Positions 8,813-16,915 of a stretch of 64,000 bases of DNA are shown here, piece after piece; within the stretch, counting starts at the first letter, position 1, and each line of letters opens with the position of its first letter. The notes under the pieces are model-generated. The model worked only from the letters and a program-made list of their open reading frames with translations. It made no database searches and was not told the DNA's origin. Position numbers and translations under genes: made by a program. The stretch is from assembly GCA_943370385.1 (NCBI GenBank), contig CALRQT020000005.1, positions 203,092-267,091 on the forward strand. Direction: 5' to 3'. Origin of the DNA: BAIKAL-G1 sp943370385. Its GTDB lineage: Bacteria; Cyanobacteriota; Cyanobacteriia; PCC-6307; Cyanobiaceae.

Positions 8813-9097
8813 ATGGGCGTCCCCTTGCCCCGGCCGGCAGCCCTGGCAGCCAGGCTTGAAACCCCGATCGAGGAGTGGCCCTACCTCGACAGCGAGGTGC
8901 TGCTCAGGACCCGCAGCCGCAAGGTCTGCATGACCTGCCACTGGTTCCGACACCACGCGGGGGTGAACTGCATCCCCCTGCTCACCTGCCAGCTGCACCA
9001 GGGCTTGATCGCCCATGGCGAGCACCTCACCAGCCGCTGCCAAGGCTGGACCGACGACCAGGTCCGCCAGAAGGGCTGGGCGCCGGAAGTGGCCTGA
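8813..9097 (+). CDS. small cysteine/histidine-rich protein, unknown
   Basis: About 94 residues (ATG 8789 would add eight). The middle carries CMTCHWFRHHAGVNC, then a further Cys, several His and CQGW, a spacing that suggests one or two zinc sites. No family was recognised. It lies in the phage-type early region and may be a DNA-binding accessory protein; this is inference. Confidence 0.5.
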   Translation: MGVPLPRPAALAARLETPIEEWPYLDSEVLLRTRSRKVCMTCHWFRHHAGVNCIPLLTCQLHQGLIAHGEHLTSRCQGWTDDQVRQKGWAPEVA

Positions 9098-9104
9098 GCG
9101 GCCC

Positions 9105-9422
9105 ATGCACGTCGGTGACCGGAAGCGACCGCCGCTCTCGCCCCAGGAAGGCTGGCTGAGCGACGGCCGCCAGGTGCTGCACTTCAGGCCAAGGCGTTAC
9201 GACCGTTGGAGTCAGAGCCTGGAGGTGACCTTCGGGGAGGTGATGGCCGGCGGTGAGCCGCCACTGCTCTAGGCGCAGCCTTCCGCGCAGCGGTAGAAGC
9301 GCAAGGAGCTGACGCGCGAGCAGGCGATCAAGCTCTGGGCCCAGAAGCGCCAGCAGGGCTGGCAGCTTTGCGCGCCCCAGTGGCTGCCGCCAGCGCCGCT
9401 GTCGCCGCTGTCGCCGGGCTGA
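9105..9422 (+). pseudogene. small gene interrupted by two in-frame TAG codons
   Basis: The frame starting at ATG 9105 (MHVGDRKRPPLSPQEGWLSD) stops at TAG 9270-9272. It continues with protein-like sequence through a second TAG at 9294-9296 into KELTREQAIKLWAQKRQQGW before ending at TGA 9420-9422. The amphipathic ELTREQAIKLWAQKRQQGW segment looks like the C-terminus of a real phage-type protein. I read it as a decayed gene. Amber readthrough is a less likely alternative. Confidence 0.5.
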
Positions 9423-9436
9423 TCAGAATCGAGCCC

Positions 9437-10120
9437 ATGGAACTCCATGCCGACCTCAGCCAGCGCGCCTTGTTCGACAGCAACGCCCTGGACTGGACCC
9501 CATCGCCAATGACAGGGGTGGAGCGGCGGATGCTGGATCGCTGCGGCGAGGAAGTGGCCCGGGCCACCTCACTCGTGCGCTACGCCCGGGGCAGCCGTTT
9601 TGAGCGCCACAGCCATGGCGGTGGCGAAGAGATCCTGGTGCTGGAGGGCACCTTCTCCGATGAGCAGGGCGACTACCCAGCCGGCACCTACCTGCGCAAT
9701 CCCGCCGGCTCCAGCCACGCACCATCAAGTGAGCAGGGCTGCACGATCCTGGTGAAGCTGCAGCAGATGCACCCGGCTGATCAACAGCGCCTGGTGATCG
9801 ACACCACCACCAGCACCTGGCTGCCCGGGCTGGTGCGCGGGCTGGAGGTGCTGCCCCTGCATGCCTTTGGCTCAGAGCACGTGGCCCTGGTGCGTTGGGC
9901 GCCGGGCACGGTGTTTCAGCCACACGGCCATCCCGGCGGCGAGGAGATCTTTGTGCTCGATGGCGTGTTCCAGGACGAGCACGGCACCTACCCGGCGGGC
10001 AGCTGGCTGCGCAATCCACCCGGCAGCGTGCACCGGCCCTGGAGCGAGGCGGGCTGCACCATCTGGGTGAAGACCGGCCATCTGCCCGCCACCCAGGGCC
10101 CCGACGGCTCAGAAGCGTGA
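9437..10120 (+). CDS. double-cupin ChrR-like protein
   Basis: 227 residues made of two tandem cupin folds. Each has the metal-binding arrangement HxH(x3-4)E: FERHSHGGGEEILVLEG in the first half and FQPHGHPGGEEIFVLDG in the second. Each is followed by a YPAG(T/S)(Y/W)LRNP segment. This resembles the ChrR cupin domain (anti-sigma factor type) but without a zinc anti-sigma N-terminus, so it is probably a stand-alone metal-binding or oxygen-sensing enzyme. ATG 9437 is chosen from the upstream-open frame. It converges with the DUF924 gene, overlapping by 12 bases. Confidence 0.8.
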   Translation: MELHADLSQRALFDSNALDWTPSPMTGVERRMLDRCGEEVARATSLVRYARGSRFERHSHGGGEEILVLEGTFSDEQGDYPAGTYLRNPAGSSHAPSSEQGCTILVKLQQMHPADQQRLVIDTTTSTWLPGLVRGLEVLPLHAFGSEHVALVRWAPGTVFQPHGHPGGEEIFVLDGVFQDEHGTYPAGSWLRNPPGSVHRPWSEAGCTIWVKTGHLPATQGPDGSEA

Positions 10121-10666
10121 GCCCGGCGTCTGCAGAAAGGCCAGCTCCTCCGCACTCGACACCCGTCCCAGGAGCGCGTTGCGGTGGGAGAAGCGGCCAA
10201 AGCGGGCGATCACATCCATATGGCGGCGGGCGAAGTCGGCGGTGCGTGGATCGCTGAACCGCTCGAATAGCGGCAGGGCCGCCTCCTGCACCGCCAGGTC
10301 CTCGCTGTGCATCAGCGGCATCAGCCAGAACTGCCGCCGCACCTGCTCGGGCTCCGCCTCAAGCCAGCCCAGCTCCACCGCCCGCAGGCTGAGCGGCAGG
10401 GCCTGGGGATCACCCGCGAAGGCCATGGCGGTGTCGCGCCAGATCTGGCGTGGGAACTGATCGAGCAGCAACACCAGGGCCAGGCCCCCAGCCGCTTCCG
10501 TGCCCCAGGCGTCGAGCTCACCGGCGATCGCCTGGCGGGTCAGAGTGAGGAAGCGTTCCCGCAGCAGGGCATCAAAGGCCGGGTCCTTGGCGAACCACTG
10601 GCGCGGCCGGCTCTGCACGAACCAGAACTCCAGAACCTCAGCCGCTTGTTCCCCCTGGCCTGGCAT
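10109..10666 (-). CDS. DUF924 family protein
   Basis: 185 residues with the DUF924 hallmarks VLEFWF, QWFAKDPAFDALLRERF, LVLLLDQFPRQIWRDTAMAF and QRHMDVIARFGRFSHRN-like (here RRHMDVIARFGRFSHRNALL). An all-helical family of unknown function, often found in cyanobacteria and proteobacteria. ATG 10666 overlaps the stop of the MTH1187 gene (TGATG), so the two are translationally coupled. Confidence 0.88.
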   Translation of the reverse strand: MPGQGEQAAEVLEFWFVQSRPRQWFAKDPAFDALLRERFLTLTRQAIAGELDAWGTEAAGGLALVLLLDQFPRQIWRDTAMAFAGDPQALPLSLRAVELGWLEAEPEQVRRQFWLMPLMHSEDLAVQEAALPLFERFSDPRTADFARRHMDVIARFGRFSHRNALLGRVSSAEELAFLQTPGSRF

Positions 10667-10950
10667 CAGAGCAGGGCCTGCACGCTGGCCACCTTGTCTT
10701 CCAGGGTCTGGTCCTTGTCCGTGCGGGTGTTGATTTTCACCGTCGTGTAGACGCGGGGGCAGCCCATGGCGTGCACCGCCTGGTGGCAGGCCTCGATCGC
10801 AGCGAACACCGGCTCCCACTCCCCTTCGATGGCGGTGCCGTTTGGGTGCAGCTGGATCTTGAGGCCGGCCACGGTGAGCACCTTCTCGCAGGCGGCGATA
10901 TGGGGCGCCAGCTGAACGCCGACGCCGATCGGCACCATGCACAGATCCAC
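10666..10950 (-). CDS. MTH1187/YkoF-family thiamine-binding-like protein
   Basis: About 94 residues, GTG start (VDLCMVPIGVGVQLAPHIAA). The sequence LTVAGLKIQLHPNGTAIEGEW and the ending KINTRTDKDQTLEDKVASVQ match the MTH1187 family (PF01910), a ferredoxin-like fold linked to thiamine or HMP binding. It is first in a two-gene leftward unit with DUF924. Confidence 0.85.
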   Translation of the reverse strand: MDLCMVPIGVGVQLAPHIAACEKVLTVAGLKIQLHPNGTAIEGEWEPVFAAIEACHQAVHAMGCPRVYTTVKINTRTDKDQTLEDKVASVQALL

Positions 10951-11109
10951 CGATCACCTTCATGGTCAGCCCAGGCGGATTGTTCCCATCGTGGGAGCAG
11001 CTGCCCAGGAGCTGCCGAATCAGTCAGACGACCAGCCCCAGCCTCGCCCCGGTGCCCGTGCTGGTCAGCCAGCTGCCATCAAGACGCCCTGGAGCTGGTG
11101 GGACTTCTC

Positions 11110-11478
11110 CTACGGGGTTGATTTGCCCATGAGAATGCCCATTCCGCCCAGGATCACCACCGCCCCCAGCAGGTCACGACCGCTGAAGGCGGCCCCATCC
11201 ACCAGGCGCAGCCAGATCAGCGCCACGGCGACATAGACAGCCCCATAGCCCGCATACACCCGCCCCGATGCGGTGGGGTGCAGGGTGAGCAGCCAGGCGA
11301 ACAGAGCCAGGGACAGCGCCGCAGGAAGCAGAAGCCACGGCGGGCGCTGATGCTTCACGACCAGATCGGTGAGGTAGCAGCCGAGGATCTCGGCCACGGC
11401 GGTCAGCAGGAACAGGCCGGTGGTGGTGAGCACAGCCGGGTCATCGCTGACGTCATCGTCGTCGGTGATCGGCAGCAC
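11110..11478 (-). CDS. YnfA/UPF0060 family membrane protein
   Basis: 122 residues with four predicted transmembrane helices: GLFLLTAVAEILGCYL, LLLPAALSLALFAWLL, VYAGYGAVYVAVALIWL and LLGAVVILGGMGILMG. AEILGCY and RVYAGYGAVYVA are typical of UPF0060, a small transporter-like family related to SMR proteins. The acidic N-terminus (ITDDDDVSDD) is longer than usual, so the true start may be a little downstream. Confidence 0.88.
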   Translation of the reverse strand: MLPITDDDDVSDDPAVLTTTGLFLLTAVAEILGCYLTDLVVKHQRPPWLLLPAALSLALFAWLLTLHPTASGRVYAGYGAVYVAVALIWLRLVDGAAFSGRDLLGAVVILGGMGILMGKSTP

Positions 11479-11562
11479 TGCTGTGGTGCCTGAATCCCGG
11501 GCTGGTCACTCGCTTGTTTCGGTCGATGCAGGAGCGCGTCGTAGGCCGGAGCCCTTTCCAGA

Positions 11563-12297
11563 GTGGAGAGAAAGGCAGGAGCGGCCTTGGCCTTCACCCC
11601 ATCCACATGCCTTGCTGACATTGCATCAGCGAACCCCTCGCTCACGCGGGAGCTGGAGCGCATCGGCTTGGACTACTGCTGCGGCGGCAAGCGCACCCTG
11701 GCCCAGGCCTGCGCAGAGCGCGGCCTCGATCCTGAGGCCATCGCGGCCGAATTGAGCAGCGTTCCCGTTGCTGAGGCGCCACCCGCCGACTGGATCGGCC
11801 TGCCCCCTGCCGAGCTCGTCGATCACTTGGAGGCCACCCATCACCAGTTCCTCAAGCGGGAGCTGCCGCGCCTGAGTGAGCTGGCCGCCAAGGTGAGCCG
11901 GGTGCATGGCGGCAGGCATCCGGAGCTGGTGCAGGCCGAGGCGGTGCTGGCCGAGATCCGCGCCGACCTGGAGCCGCATCTGCAGAAGGAGGAGCAGGCG
12001 CTGTTCCCGATGATCCGCAGCCTCGCCACCGCCAGCAGCCGGCCGAGCTTCCACTGCGGCTCGATTGCCCATCCGATCGCGGTGATGGAGCAGGAGCACA
12101 CGGCGGTCGGTGCGCTGCTCGAGCAATTGCGGCAGATCACCGGCGGCTACCAGGCGCCGGAGGACACCTGCGCCTCGACGCGGGCATTGATGGAGGGCCT
12201 GGCGGAGCTGGAGGCCGACACCCATCTGCACGTGCACAAGGAGAACAACCATCTGTTCCCTGCGGTGCTGGCGCAGGAGGAGACCCTGCCTGCATGA
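11563..12297 (+). CDS. ric: Ric/ScdA-type iron-sulfur cluster repair di-iron protein
   Basis: 244 residues in two domains. The N-terminal ScdA_N (DUF542) segment has LTRELERIGLDYCCGGKRTL. The hemerythrin-like domain supplies di-iron ligands in THHQFLKRELPRL, HGGRHPEL, ADLEPHLQKEEQALFP, MEQEHTAVGALL and HVHKENNHLFP. Members repair Fe-S clusters damaged by nitric oxide or oxidative stress. The stop overlaps the start of the CPBP protease gene (ATGA). Confidence 0.92.
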   Translation: MERKAGAALAFTPSTCLADIASANPSLTRELERIGLDYCCGGKRTLAQACAERGLDPEAIAAELSSVPVAEAPPADWIGLPPAELVDHLEATHHQFLKRELPRLSELAAKVSRVHGGRHPELVQAEAVLAEIRADLEPHLQKEEQALFPMIRSLATASSRPSFHCGSIAHPIAVMEQEHTAVGALLEQLRQITGGYQAPEDTCASTRALMEGLAELEADTHLHVHKENNHLFPAVLAQEETLPA

Positions 12298-12956
12298 CGG
12301 CAGCCCCGGCCCCAGCCCAGCAGCGCCTGCGGCAGACGCTGATCCTGCTGGCGGCGATCGGCCTGGTCGGTGCGCTGGCGCCCTGGATCCCTTGGGCCAG
12401 CTGGGCCGCCCTGGCGCTGTATCTGCTCGGCAGCCTGGGGCTGCTGGCCTGGCGGGCGCTGCGCTGCCGGGAAGCGGAGGCCCTGTTTCTGCAGGGGCCG
12501 GGGCTGCGGGCCTCGCTGCTCTGGGGCGGTGGCCTCGGCGCTGTGCTGCTCGTGGCCGGCCTGTTCGGCCTGCCGGCGATGCGGGCGGCGATGGCCGACG
12601 GCGACGGTGGATTGCCTCTGGAGGCGGTGAAGCAGCTGCTGTTCGGCCGCGGGCTGGTGGTGCTGTTGCCGCCGCTGGTGCTAGCGGAGGAGGGGCTGTG
12701 GCGCGGTCTGCTGCTCTCGGCGCTGCTGGAGCTCGGCCTGGCGCCGCTCTGGGCGGTGTGCCTCAGCACGCTCGGTTTCGGGCTCAATCACCTGGCCGTG
12801 GCGCCGCTGGCCCTCAGCGAACGGGGCGCCTTGGCATTGATGGCCCTGCCGCTGGGGCTGATCGCCGCGCTGCTCACGCACCGCACCCGCAATCTCTGGG
12901 GTGCGGTGCTGCTTCACGGGCTGCTGATCGGCGCCATGCTCGGCAGCCTGCGATAG
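12294..12956 (+). CDS. CPBP-family intramembrane protease
   Basis: 220 residues with about six to seven membrane helices. The conserved CPBP (CAAX/Abi) motifs are present: EEGLWRGLLL (EExxxR), LGFGLNHLAVA (motif with His), and a C-terminal LWGAVLLHGLLIGAML. Likely a glutamic intramembrane protease in the plasma or thylakoid membrane. Substrate unknown. It is coupled by a four-base overlap to ric. Its 3' end overlaps the convergent membrane-protein gene by 43 bases. Confidence 0.88.
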   Translation: MTAAPAPAQQRLRQTLILLAAIGLVGALAPWIPWASWAALALYLLGSLGLLAWRALRCREAEALFLQGPGLRASLLWGGGLGAVLLVAGLFGLPAMRAAMADGDGGLPLEAVKQLLFGRGLVVLLPPLVLAEEGLWRGLLLSALLELGLAPLWAVCLSTLGFGLNHLAVAPLALSERGALALMALPLGLIAALLTHRTRNLWGAVLLHGLLIGAMLGSLR

Positions 12957-13621
12957 ACAATCAGCCCCATGGCCAGATAGCAGAGGCTCTTGGGGATCAT
13001 CAACAGTCCCAGCAGCGGATGATCCTGAATCCATAGGGCCACTGGCAGGTGGCACAGAGCCGAGACCAGCAGCAGCCCGCCGATCCGGCGTTGCCAGCGC
13101 TGCTGCTCCCCATGGCTCCCCAGGTAGAGGACCCCGGCTCCCATGGTCAGGGCCAACAGGGGCAGATTGCGAATGAGTGACCAGGGCTGGGGCGGCACCA
13201 CCGCGGCCCAGTGGTTCTGCGGCAGCGCCAACAGCGTCAGCCGCACCAGGGCCAGGGCGAGCAACAGCCCGGGCAGCAGCCCCCAGCGCTCCCTGCCGAT
13301 GCGTTGATGGCCCTGCACCAGCAGCAGGTCGAACAGGGTCACGGTGATGGCCGTGGCGAGGGCCCCGTAGCCCACCAAACCCTCGCGGAGCCCGCCTCGT
13401 GCCAGCCCCAGCAGCCGCAGGCCCACATGGGCGCTGTCGCCCGCGGCCAGCAAGGTGAAGGCCAGCACGTAGGGCCTGGCGCAGTGGCGTTGAGCGGCCT
13501 GCAGGGGGACCAGACGCCACTGCAGGCCGAACACCAAGGCCCAGAGCGACAGGAGATAGGCGGCGTCGAAACCCAGCTCGGTGGCCACACCGATCGTGCG
13601 GGCATTCAGCATCGAAACCAC
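12914..13621 (-). CDS. multi-pass membrane protein, unknown
   Basis: 235 residues with about seven hydrophobic segments, for example AAYLLSLWALVFGLQW, ATAITVTLFDLLLV, LLPGLLLALALVRLTLLAL and LLGLLMIPKSLCYLAMGLIV. No family was recognised. Hydrophobicity, length and a single long frame support a real integral membrane protein. The start at ATG 13621 (MVSMLNARTIGVATELGFDA) is reasonable, with ATG 13612 as an alternative. Confidence 0.7.
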   Translation of the reverse strand: MVSMLNARTIGVATELGFDAAYLLSLWALVFGLQWRLVPLQAAQRHCARPYVLAFTLLAAGDSAHVGLRLLGLARGGLREGLVGYGALATAITVTLFDLLLVQGHQRIGRERWGLLPGLLLALALVRLTLLALPQNHWAAVVPPQPWSLIRNLPLLALTMGAGVLYLGSHGEQQRWQRRIGGLLLVSALCHLPVALWIQDHPLLGLLMIPKSLCYLAMGLIVYRRLPSMAPISSP

Positions 13622-13706
13622 TTGAACCCTTGCTCAGGTTGGTCAGGCTTGATGGGAAGGAGACATCCCAATCCTGGCGTGAGGGTGGTCAGGTCACACC
13701 CTGACT

Positions 13707-14792
13707 TCAGTGCCGATGCCGATGGTGAGCGTCGCTCACATGCGGGTGGGCATGCTCGATCTCCCGGTGGTGGTGCTCATGGGCATGCCAGAAGGGGCGA
13801 TCGGCGGGGAGGCCTTCGAGATCCTCGGACGCGTGATCGTGCTCGTGGTGGGGATCGCCACTGCCCTGCTCTCCGCGGGGATCGTGCCGGTGGCGATGGG
13901 CATGCAGCAGCGGTTCATGGCGATGCCTGTGGCTGTGCTGCTCCAGCAGCAGGAGCACCACCCCAGCCCCCATCAGCCCTGCCGCTAGCAGCAGGGGAGC
14001 GGAAAGGGAGTCCCGCAGAACGAGCAGTGAAAACAGTGCCCCCACGAACGGCGCGGTGGAGAACAGCACCGCCTCACGGGCGGCCCCTAGATCGCGCAGC
14101 GCCAGCAGGTCGAGCCAGATGGAGATCCCGTAGCCCAGGGCGCCGATGGCCAGCAGCGCCAGGGCCACCGGCAGCGGCGGGAAGGCATGGCCAAGCAGCA
14201 GGGCCAACAGCAACATCGGCAGCGAGGCACCGGCTGCCTTGGCGGTGGCGATCTGGATCGGATCGCGCAGGCTCAGACGCTGACTGAGGTTGTTGTCGAT
14301 GCCCCAGGCCAGGGTGGCCAGGGCGATCAGGGCGGCACCGAGGCCATTGGCGCCATTGAGCGATCCTTCGGAGAGCAGCACCGCCCCGGCGATGGTCAAC
14401 GCTGCCGAGACCAGCCCGCGCCGGCCCAGGTACTCACGGCCCAGCAGCACGGCGATCGCCAGGGTGAACACCGCCTCGAGGTTGAGCAGGAGTGAACTGG
14501 AGGCGGCCGGCAGCCGGGCCAGCCCCAGAACCAGCGCCAACGGGCCGACGACGCCACCGAGCAGGGTGAGCGCCGCCAGGGCCGGCCAGTCCTGGCGGCT
14601 CAGGGGTGTTTCGGCCTGGGTGCCGCGGACCAGACGAACAACCAGCAACGCCAGGGTGGCTCCCGCGTAGAGGAGGCCGGCGATGCTCAGAGCCGAGCCC
14701 GAGCCGGTGAGTGTGCTGATCAGCGGCGCGCTGCAGCCGAACAGGACAGCGGCGGTCAGGCCCGCCAATTGGCCGCGACGTGGGGAGGTCAT
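13707..14792 (-). CDS. EamA/DMT-family transporter with histidine-rich tail
   Basis: 361 residues. The first 285 form about ten membrane helices in two EamA repeats (AVLFGCSAPLISTLTGSGSAL; GALGYGISIWLDLLALRDLG). The last 75 form a hydrophilic tail with about 20 histidines alternating with Asp, Glu and Arg. DMT carriers move metabolites or metals. A histidine-rich tail is common on metal transporters and suggests Zn, Ni or Co binding. The neighbouring CDF exporters support a role in metal handling, but the substrate is inferred. The upstream hydrolase gene is on the same strand 19 bases away. Confidence 0.85.
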   Translation of the reverse strand: MTSPRRGQLAGLTAAVLFGCSAPLISTLTGSGSALSIAGLLYAGATLALLVVRLVRGTQAETPLSRQDWPALAALTLLGGVVGPLALVLGLARLPAASSSLLLNLEAVFTLAIAVLLGREYLGRRGLVSAALTIAGAVLLSEGSLNGANGLGAALIALATLAWGIDNNLSQRLSLRDPIQIATAKAAGASLPMLLLALLLGHAFPPLPVALALLAIGALGYGISIWLDLLALRDLGAAREAVLFSTAPFVGALFSLLVLRDSLSAPLLLAAGLMGAGVVLLLLEQHSHRHRHEPLLHAHRHRHDPRGEQGSGDPHHEHDHASEDLEGLPADRPFWHAHEHHHREIEHAHPHVSDAHHRHRH

Positions 14793-14811
14793 GCGTGGTC
14801 CGGCCGGCGTA

Positions 14812-15750
14812 TCAGTCCTGGCTCAGCATCGCCGCCAGCTCGGCCCCGAACTCCTCATGGGCGCCGAGGCGGCCGGGAAGGTGCAGCACCCGATCGGCCA
14901 CGGCGGCGAGCGCCTGCATCTCGGCCAGCGACTTGGGCGGCGATTGATCGGCAACCACCACCGTGAGCGGTGAGTGAAGGGTCCGAGCCGCCTGGATCCA
15001 GCCCTCGGGATCGTTGTACGGATCCAGCCCCCCGGTCACGAAGGCAGCGCTGGCGAAGCGGGCTCCGCGCTGGCGAGCAATGCCTTGCCGTTCGGCGATG
15101 CCCTTGGCCGAGAGGCCTGGTCCAGCCACATCCACATGCCGCCGGCTCATCCAGCCGAGGACCGAGCGGGTCGTGTTGAGCCGATACAACAGCGGACCCA
15201 GCAGCGGCGTCTCCACCAGGCCGCGGATGACAGGGAAAGCCCGGCTCTGGCGGCGAGCCATTGTCGGGAACGGACCGCGCCAGGTGGGCGCCACCAGCAC
15301 CCAATCGCAGAAGCGCAGGCCATGGCGCTCGGCGGCCAGCAGGGCGATCCCGGCGGCATGACCGGCGGCAATCACGCCGCAGTCCGCCGGACAGTGATCA
15401 CGCACGAAGTCGGCCAGAAAGCGGGCAAGCAGCTCGGCGTCGTAGGGCAGACGCGGCCGGTCGCTGTCACCGAAGCCGGGCCAGTCGACACTGATCAAAC
15501 GCGGAGCCTCAGCACCTTGGCGGCGGCTGATGGCGGCGGCGAACGGCTCCCATTCCTGGCGGCTGGAGATCGTGCTCAGGGCCGGCAGCAGCAGCCAGGC
15601 CGGGCCCGGGCCGCCCTGTTCTGTGACGGCGATCTCGAGGCTGCGGCCGGCGTGGTTCCAGCGCGTGGTTCTGCTGCGCGCTGGCAGCGGAGCGGCAAGG
15701 GAGGTGGTCAAGGCAGGCGAGGAGATGGGCCGTCTCGTACACGTATACAT
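14812..15750 (-). CDS. alpha/beta hydrolase-fold protein with Ala in place of the nucleophile
   Basis: About 312 residues with the alpha/beta hydrolase layout: oxyanion region AWLLLPALSTISS, ISVDWPGFGDSDRP, the nucleophile elbow, cap segment, GGLDPYND (acid) and GAHEEFG (His). At the elbow the sequence is AAGHAAG, so position 132 of the Sm-x-Nu-x-Sm motif is Ala instead of Ser, Cys or Asp. Asp and His appear retained. The protein may be non-catalytic or use another residue. ATG 15750 is the first plausible start, 24 bases from the divergent small gene. Confidence 0.75.
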   Translation of the reverse strand: MYTCTRRPISSPALTTSLAAPLPARSRTTRWNHAGRSLEIAVTEQGGPGPAWLLLPALSTISSRQEWEPFAAAISRRQGAEAPRLISVDWPGFGDSDRPRLPYDAELLARFLADFVRDHCPADCGVIAAGHAAGIALLAAERHGLRFCDWVLVAPTWRGPFPTMARRQSRAFPVIRGLVETPLLGPLLYRLNTTRSVLGWMSRRHVDVAGPGLSAKGIAERQGIARQRGARFASAAFVTGGLDPYNDPEGWIQAARTLHSPLTVVVADQSPPKSLAEMQALAAVADRVLHLPGRLGAHEEFGAELAAMLSQD

Positions 15751-15774
15751 TGCAGGAAATCGCCTGGATCGTGG

Positions 15775-15960
15775 ATGGTTGCCAAGCGCTGCTCCTCCAG
15801 CCGCGAGGGCAAGGTGCTGCTCTCCTGCTGGATCACAGAAGAGCTGCGCATGGAGCTCGATCGGGTCTGGGCCTCCAAGGGCCTGCGGCCCCACGGCCGC
15901 ACCCAGAAAGGCATGGAAGAAATGATCGCCGCCTACCTGGCGGCCCAGCAGGAGTCCTGA
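15775..15960 (+). CDS. small ribbon-helix-helix-like protein, 61 aa
   Basis: ATG 15775 opens MVAKRCSSSREGKVLLSCWI followed by two predicted helices (TEELRMELDRVWASKG; TQKGMEEMIAAYLAAQ). A basic strand plus two helices suits a ribbon-helix-helix DNA-binding protein, though no family was matched. It is divergent from the hydrolase gene and lies five bases before the CDF exporter, so it may be the first gene of the metal operon. The gap contains the near-palindrome ACACGTATAC. Confidence 0.55.
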   Translation: MVAKRCSSSREGKVLLSCWITEELRMELDRVWASKGLRPHGRTQKGMEEMIAAYLAAQQES

Positions 15961-15964
15961 GGCC

Positions 15965-16915
15965 ATGGGCGACATCCATCAACATCACGGCCACGGCCCT
16001 GAGAACGGTCATGGGCATGAGCAGGGGCACAGCCACGATCACCATCACGACAGTGGCAGCCGCTCCGGCAGCGCCTTCCGATGGAGCATCGTTCTCAACA
16101 GCGGTCTGACGGCGCTGCAGCTGGTGATCGGGCTGGCCTTCGGGTCGCTGGCGCTGATCGGCGATGCCCTCCACAACCTCGGTGACGTGATCGGCCTGGC
16201 CCTGGGTTGGGGCGCCGATCGGCTCAGTCGCCGGCCGGCCCGGGGGCGCTTCACCTACGGCTACGGGCGCAGCACCCAGATGGTGTCGCTGATCAATGGT
16301 CTGCTGATCTTTGCGGCGGGGGCCGTCGTGGTGGTCGAGGCGATTCAACGTCTGTTCCATCCGGTGCCCTTGATCGCCGGCCCGGTGGCCTGGGCGGCGG
16401 CGGCCGGCATCGGCATCAACCTGCTCTCGGCCCGCCTGTTCGGCCACGACCATCACCACGATCTCAACCAACGGGCGGCGGTGCTGCATCTGCTCACCGA
16501 TGCGGCCGTCTCAGTGGCGGTGCTGTTCAGCGCCCTGGTGGTGGGCGCCACCGGCTGGCTGTGGCTCGATGCCATCACGGCCATCGGCGTCGGTGGTGCC
16601 GTGATCTGGAGCGCTCTGGGGCTGCTGCGCGAAGCGATCGCCCTCAACCTGGATGCCGCGCCCCGCCACGTCGATCTGGGCCGGGTGGAGCAGGCCCTGG
16701 CCTCGCTGCCCGCGGTGCTGGAGGTGGAGGAGCTGCACGTCTGGGGCCTGAGCACCTCGCGCACCGCGCTCACCGCCCATGTGGTGATCGACCCTCAGCA
16801 GCTGGAGACCGAAACCCTCAGCCGCGATCAGCTGCTCACCCTGGCGCGGGCGCGCCTGGCGGAACTGGGCATCCGCAAGAGCACCCTGCAGCTTGAGACC
16901 GGCGAGGCGCCATGA
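15965..16915 (+). CDS. cation diffusion facilitator (CzcD/ZnT-like)
   Basis: 316 residues. A histidine-rich N-terminus (HQHHGHGPENGHGHEQGHSH) precedes six membrane helices. HxxxD metal sites lie in helix 2 (GDALHNLGDVIG) and helix 5 (LHLLTDAAVS), with a second His cluster (GHDHHHD) in the cytoplasmic loop and a C-terminal ferredoxin-like domain (VEELHVWGLSTSRTALTAHV). HxxxD in both helices is typical of Zn/Co exporters. The stop overlaps the response regulator start (ATGA). Confidence 0.92.
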   Translation: MGDIHQHHGHGPENGHGHEQGHSHDHHHDSGSRSGSAFRWSIVLNSGLTALQLVIGLAFGSLALIGDALHNLGDVIGLALGWGADRLSRRPARGRFTYGYGRSTQMVSLINGLLIFAAGAVVVVEAIQRLFHPVPLIAGPVAWAAAAGIGINLLSARLFGHDHHHDLNQRAAVLHLLTDAAVSVAVLFSALVVGATGWLWLDAITAIGVGGAVIWSALGLLREAIALNLDAAPRHVDLGRVEQALASLPAVLEVEELHVWGLSTSRTALTAHVVIDPQQLETETLSRDQLLTLARARLAELGIRKSTLQLETGEAP

